Assembly: GCF_030646615.1 (NCBI RefSeq)
Contig: NZ_JAUSLG010000095.1
Location: 21,120 to 85,119, forward strand
Reading direction: 5' to 3'
Origin: Phenylobacterium sp.
GTDB lineage: Bacteria; Pseudomonadota; Alphaproteobacteria; Caulobacterales; Caulobacteraceae
Length of the DNA: 64,000 nucleotides
The notes under the pieces were generated by a model. That model was not told where the DNA came from, ran no database searches, and worked only from the letters and a program-made list of their open reading frames with translations. Positions within the stretch are counted from its first letter, which is position 1, and each line of letters starts with the position of its first letter. Below, piece by piece: positions 63,402 through 64,000 of this stretch. Position numbers and translations under genes: made by a program.

Positions 63402-64000
63402 ATGACCGAAGAAACCCGCCTGATCCACTCGGGTCTGGCAGAAACGCCCCTTGCGCGCACCGTCGGCCCGCCGATCCAGCGTGGCTCCACCGTTCTGCTG
63501 CCCAATGCGGCGGCGCTCTATGACGACGGCGCCTATCTGACCTATGGCCGCCAGGGCCTGGCGGCGCAGAGCGCGCTGATGGCCGCCCTGGCCGAGCTGG
63601 AGCATGCCGAGGCGGTCACCCTCTATCCTTCGGGCCTGGCGGCCCTCACCGGCGCCATGCTGGCCGTGCTGAAGGCCGGCGACGAGGTGCTGGTGGTCGA
63701 CGCCATCTACAAGCCCACCCGCCGCTTCTGCGATGCGGTGCTGGTCCGCTACGGGGTCAAGGTGACCTATTACGCCCCTGGCCTTGGGGCCGCGGAGCTC
63801 ATGGCCCTCTGCAGCGCGGCCACCCGCCTGATCGTGCTGGAGTCCCCGGGCTCGCTCAGCTTCGAGATGCAGGACGCGCCTGGCATCGCCGCCGCGGCCC
63901 GCGGGCGCGACATCCTCACCCTGATCGACAACACCTGGGCCGCAGGTCTGCTGTTCAAGCCGCTCGACCATGGGGTCGATATCAGCGTCCAGGCCCTGAC
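63402..64000 (+). CDS. metC: Cystathionine beta-lyase / trans-sulfuration PLP enzyme (N-terminal part)
   Basis: The first 199 codons before the right edge of the window. MTEETRLIHSGLAETPLARTVGPPIQRGST, YGRQGLAAQSALMAALAELEHAEAVTLYPSGLAAL, LVVDAIYKPTRRF and TLIDNTWAAGLLFKPLDHG are characteristic of MetC-type cystathionine lyases; the PLP lysine lies beyond the edge. It cleaves cystathionine to homocysteine for methionine synthesis. It fits the cysK-sseA sulfur context, though it has a separate upstream region of 81 bases after the SBP start. Confidence 0.88.
   Translation, partial: MTEETRLIHSGLAETPLARTVGPPIQRGSTVLLPNAAALYDDGAYLTYGRQGLAAQSALMAALAELEHAEAVTLYPSGLAALTGAMLAVLKAGDEVLVVDAIYKPTRRFCDAVLVRYGVKVTYYAPGLGAAELMALCSAATRLIVLESPGSLSFEMQDAPGIAAAARGRDILTLIDNTWAAGLLFKPLDHGVDISVQAL

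Overview
The window is a gene-dense, GC-rich chromosomal segment of an alphaproteobacterium, most likely a member of the Caulobacteraceae (Caulobacter/Phenylobacterium group). The main reasons are a PopA-type REC-REC-degenerate GGDEF protein next to mfd and sdhE, and a ceramide (sphingolipid) locus whose order acyl-AMP ligase, ceramide reductase, ACP, serine palmitoyltransferase matches the Caulobacter ceramide genes as I know them. Overlapping GTGA/ATGA start-stop junctions, GTG starts and very short leaders also fit this group. The genus is inferred; the family is fairly secure.

Layout. 1-4.65 kb: housekeeping genes on the minus strand (tatD end, holB, tmk, rlpA), tRNA-Ser(TGA), a VOC protein, a GST and a small membrane protein. 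4.65-8.4 kb: an accessory patch holding an IS1182-family element (4737-6985) with 26-bp inverted repeats, a probable GGCT target duplication and an unrelated passenger gene inside it. Next to it is a protein of 396 residues whose N-terminus looks like a proteasome-beta/HslV-type Ntn hydrolase. 8.4-11.2 kb: ppc.

11.3-28.5 kb is a large lipid locus. It holds an LptC-like protein, a TagF/TagB-like glycerophosphotransferase, a flippase, then acsR-cerR-acpR-spt for the ceramide backbone. Convergent to these lie a nucleotidyltransferase-like protein, a ceramide/diacylglycerol-type kinase and a CDP-alcohol phosphotransferase for an anionic headgroup. Next come a metallophosphoesterase, a DUF2141 protein, and a translationally coupled chain of HIT protein, LptF-like, LptG-like, bacterial ceramide synthase and MobA-like nucleotidyltransferase, then a second nucleotidyltransferase. 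The LptC/F/G-like proteins have no lptA, lptB or lptD beside them, so the simplest reading is a branch of the Lpt bridge devoted to sphingolipid export.

28.7-31.3 kb is an arsenic operon (arsR-arsC-acr3-arsH). 31.4-37 kb: a small hydrophilic protein, an HPF/RaiA-like protein, a KdpE/short-KdpD pair, a redoxin-like/prolyl-hydroxylase-like fusion and a class II photolyase. 37-40.7 kb: the ydbH-ynbE-ydbL trio (AsmA-like envelope lipid transport). 40.8-45.7 kb: an MFS transporter, a TusA-like protein, a YihY/BrkB membrane protein, a CaiB-type racemase and an SDR.

45.9-53.8 kb: popA, mfd, sdhE, a lipoprotein and recG. 53.8-58.3 kb: a DUF3089 protein, then hldD-hldE-kdsA for LPS inner-core precursors. 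58.5-64 kb: cfa, then sulfur-amino-acid genes (cysK, sseA, a GNAT, an orphan amino-acid-binding lipoprotein and the start of metC). No CRISPR array, prophage or rRNA was seen, and no gene-free stretch exceeds 300 bases; the longest gaps (about 200-300 bases) are noted in neighbouring entries.
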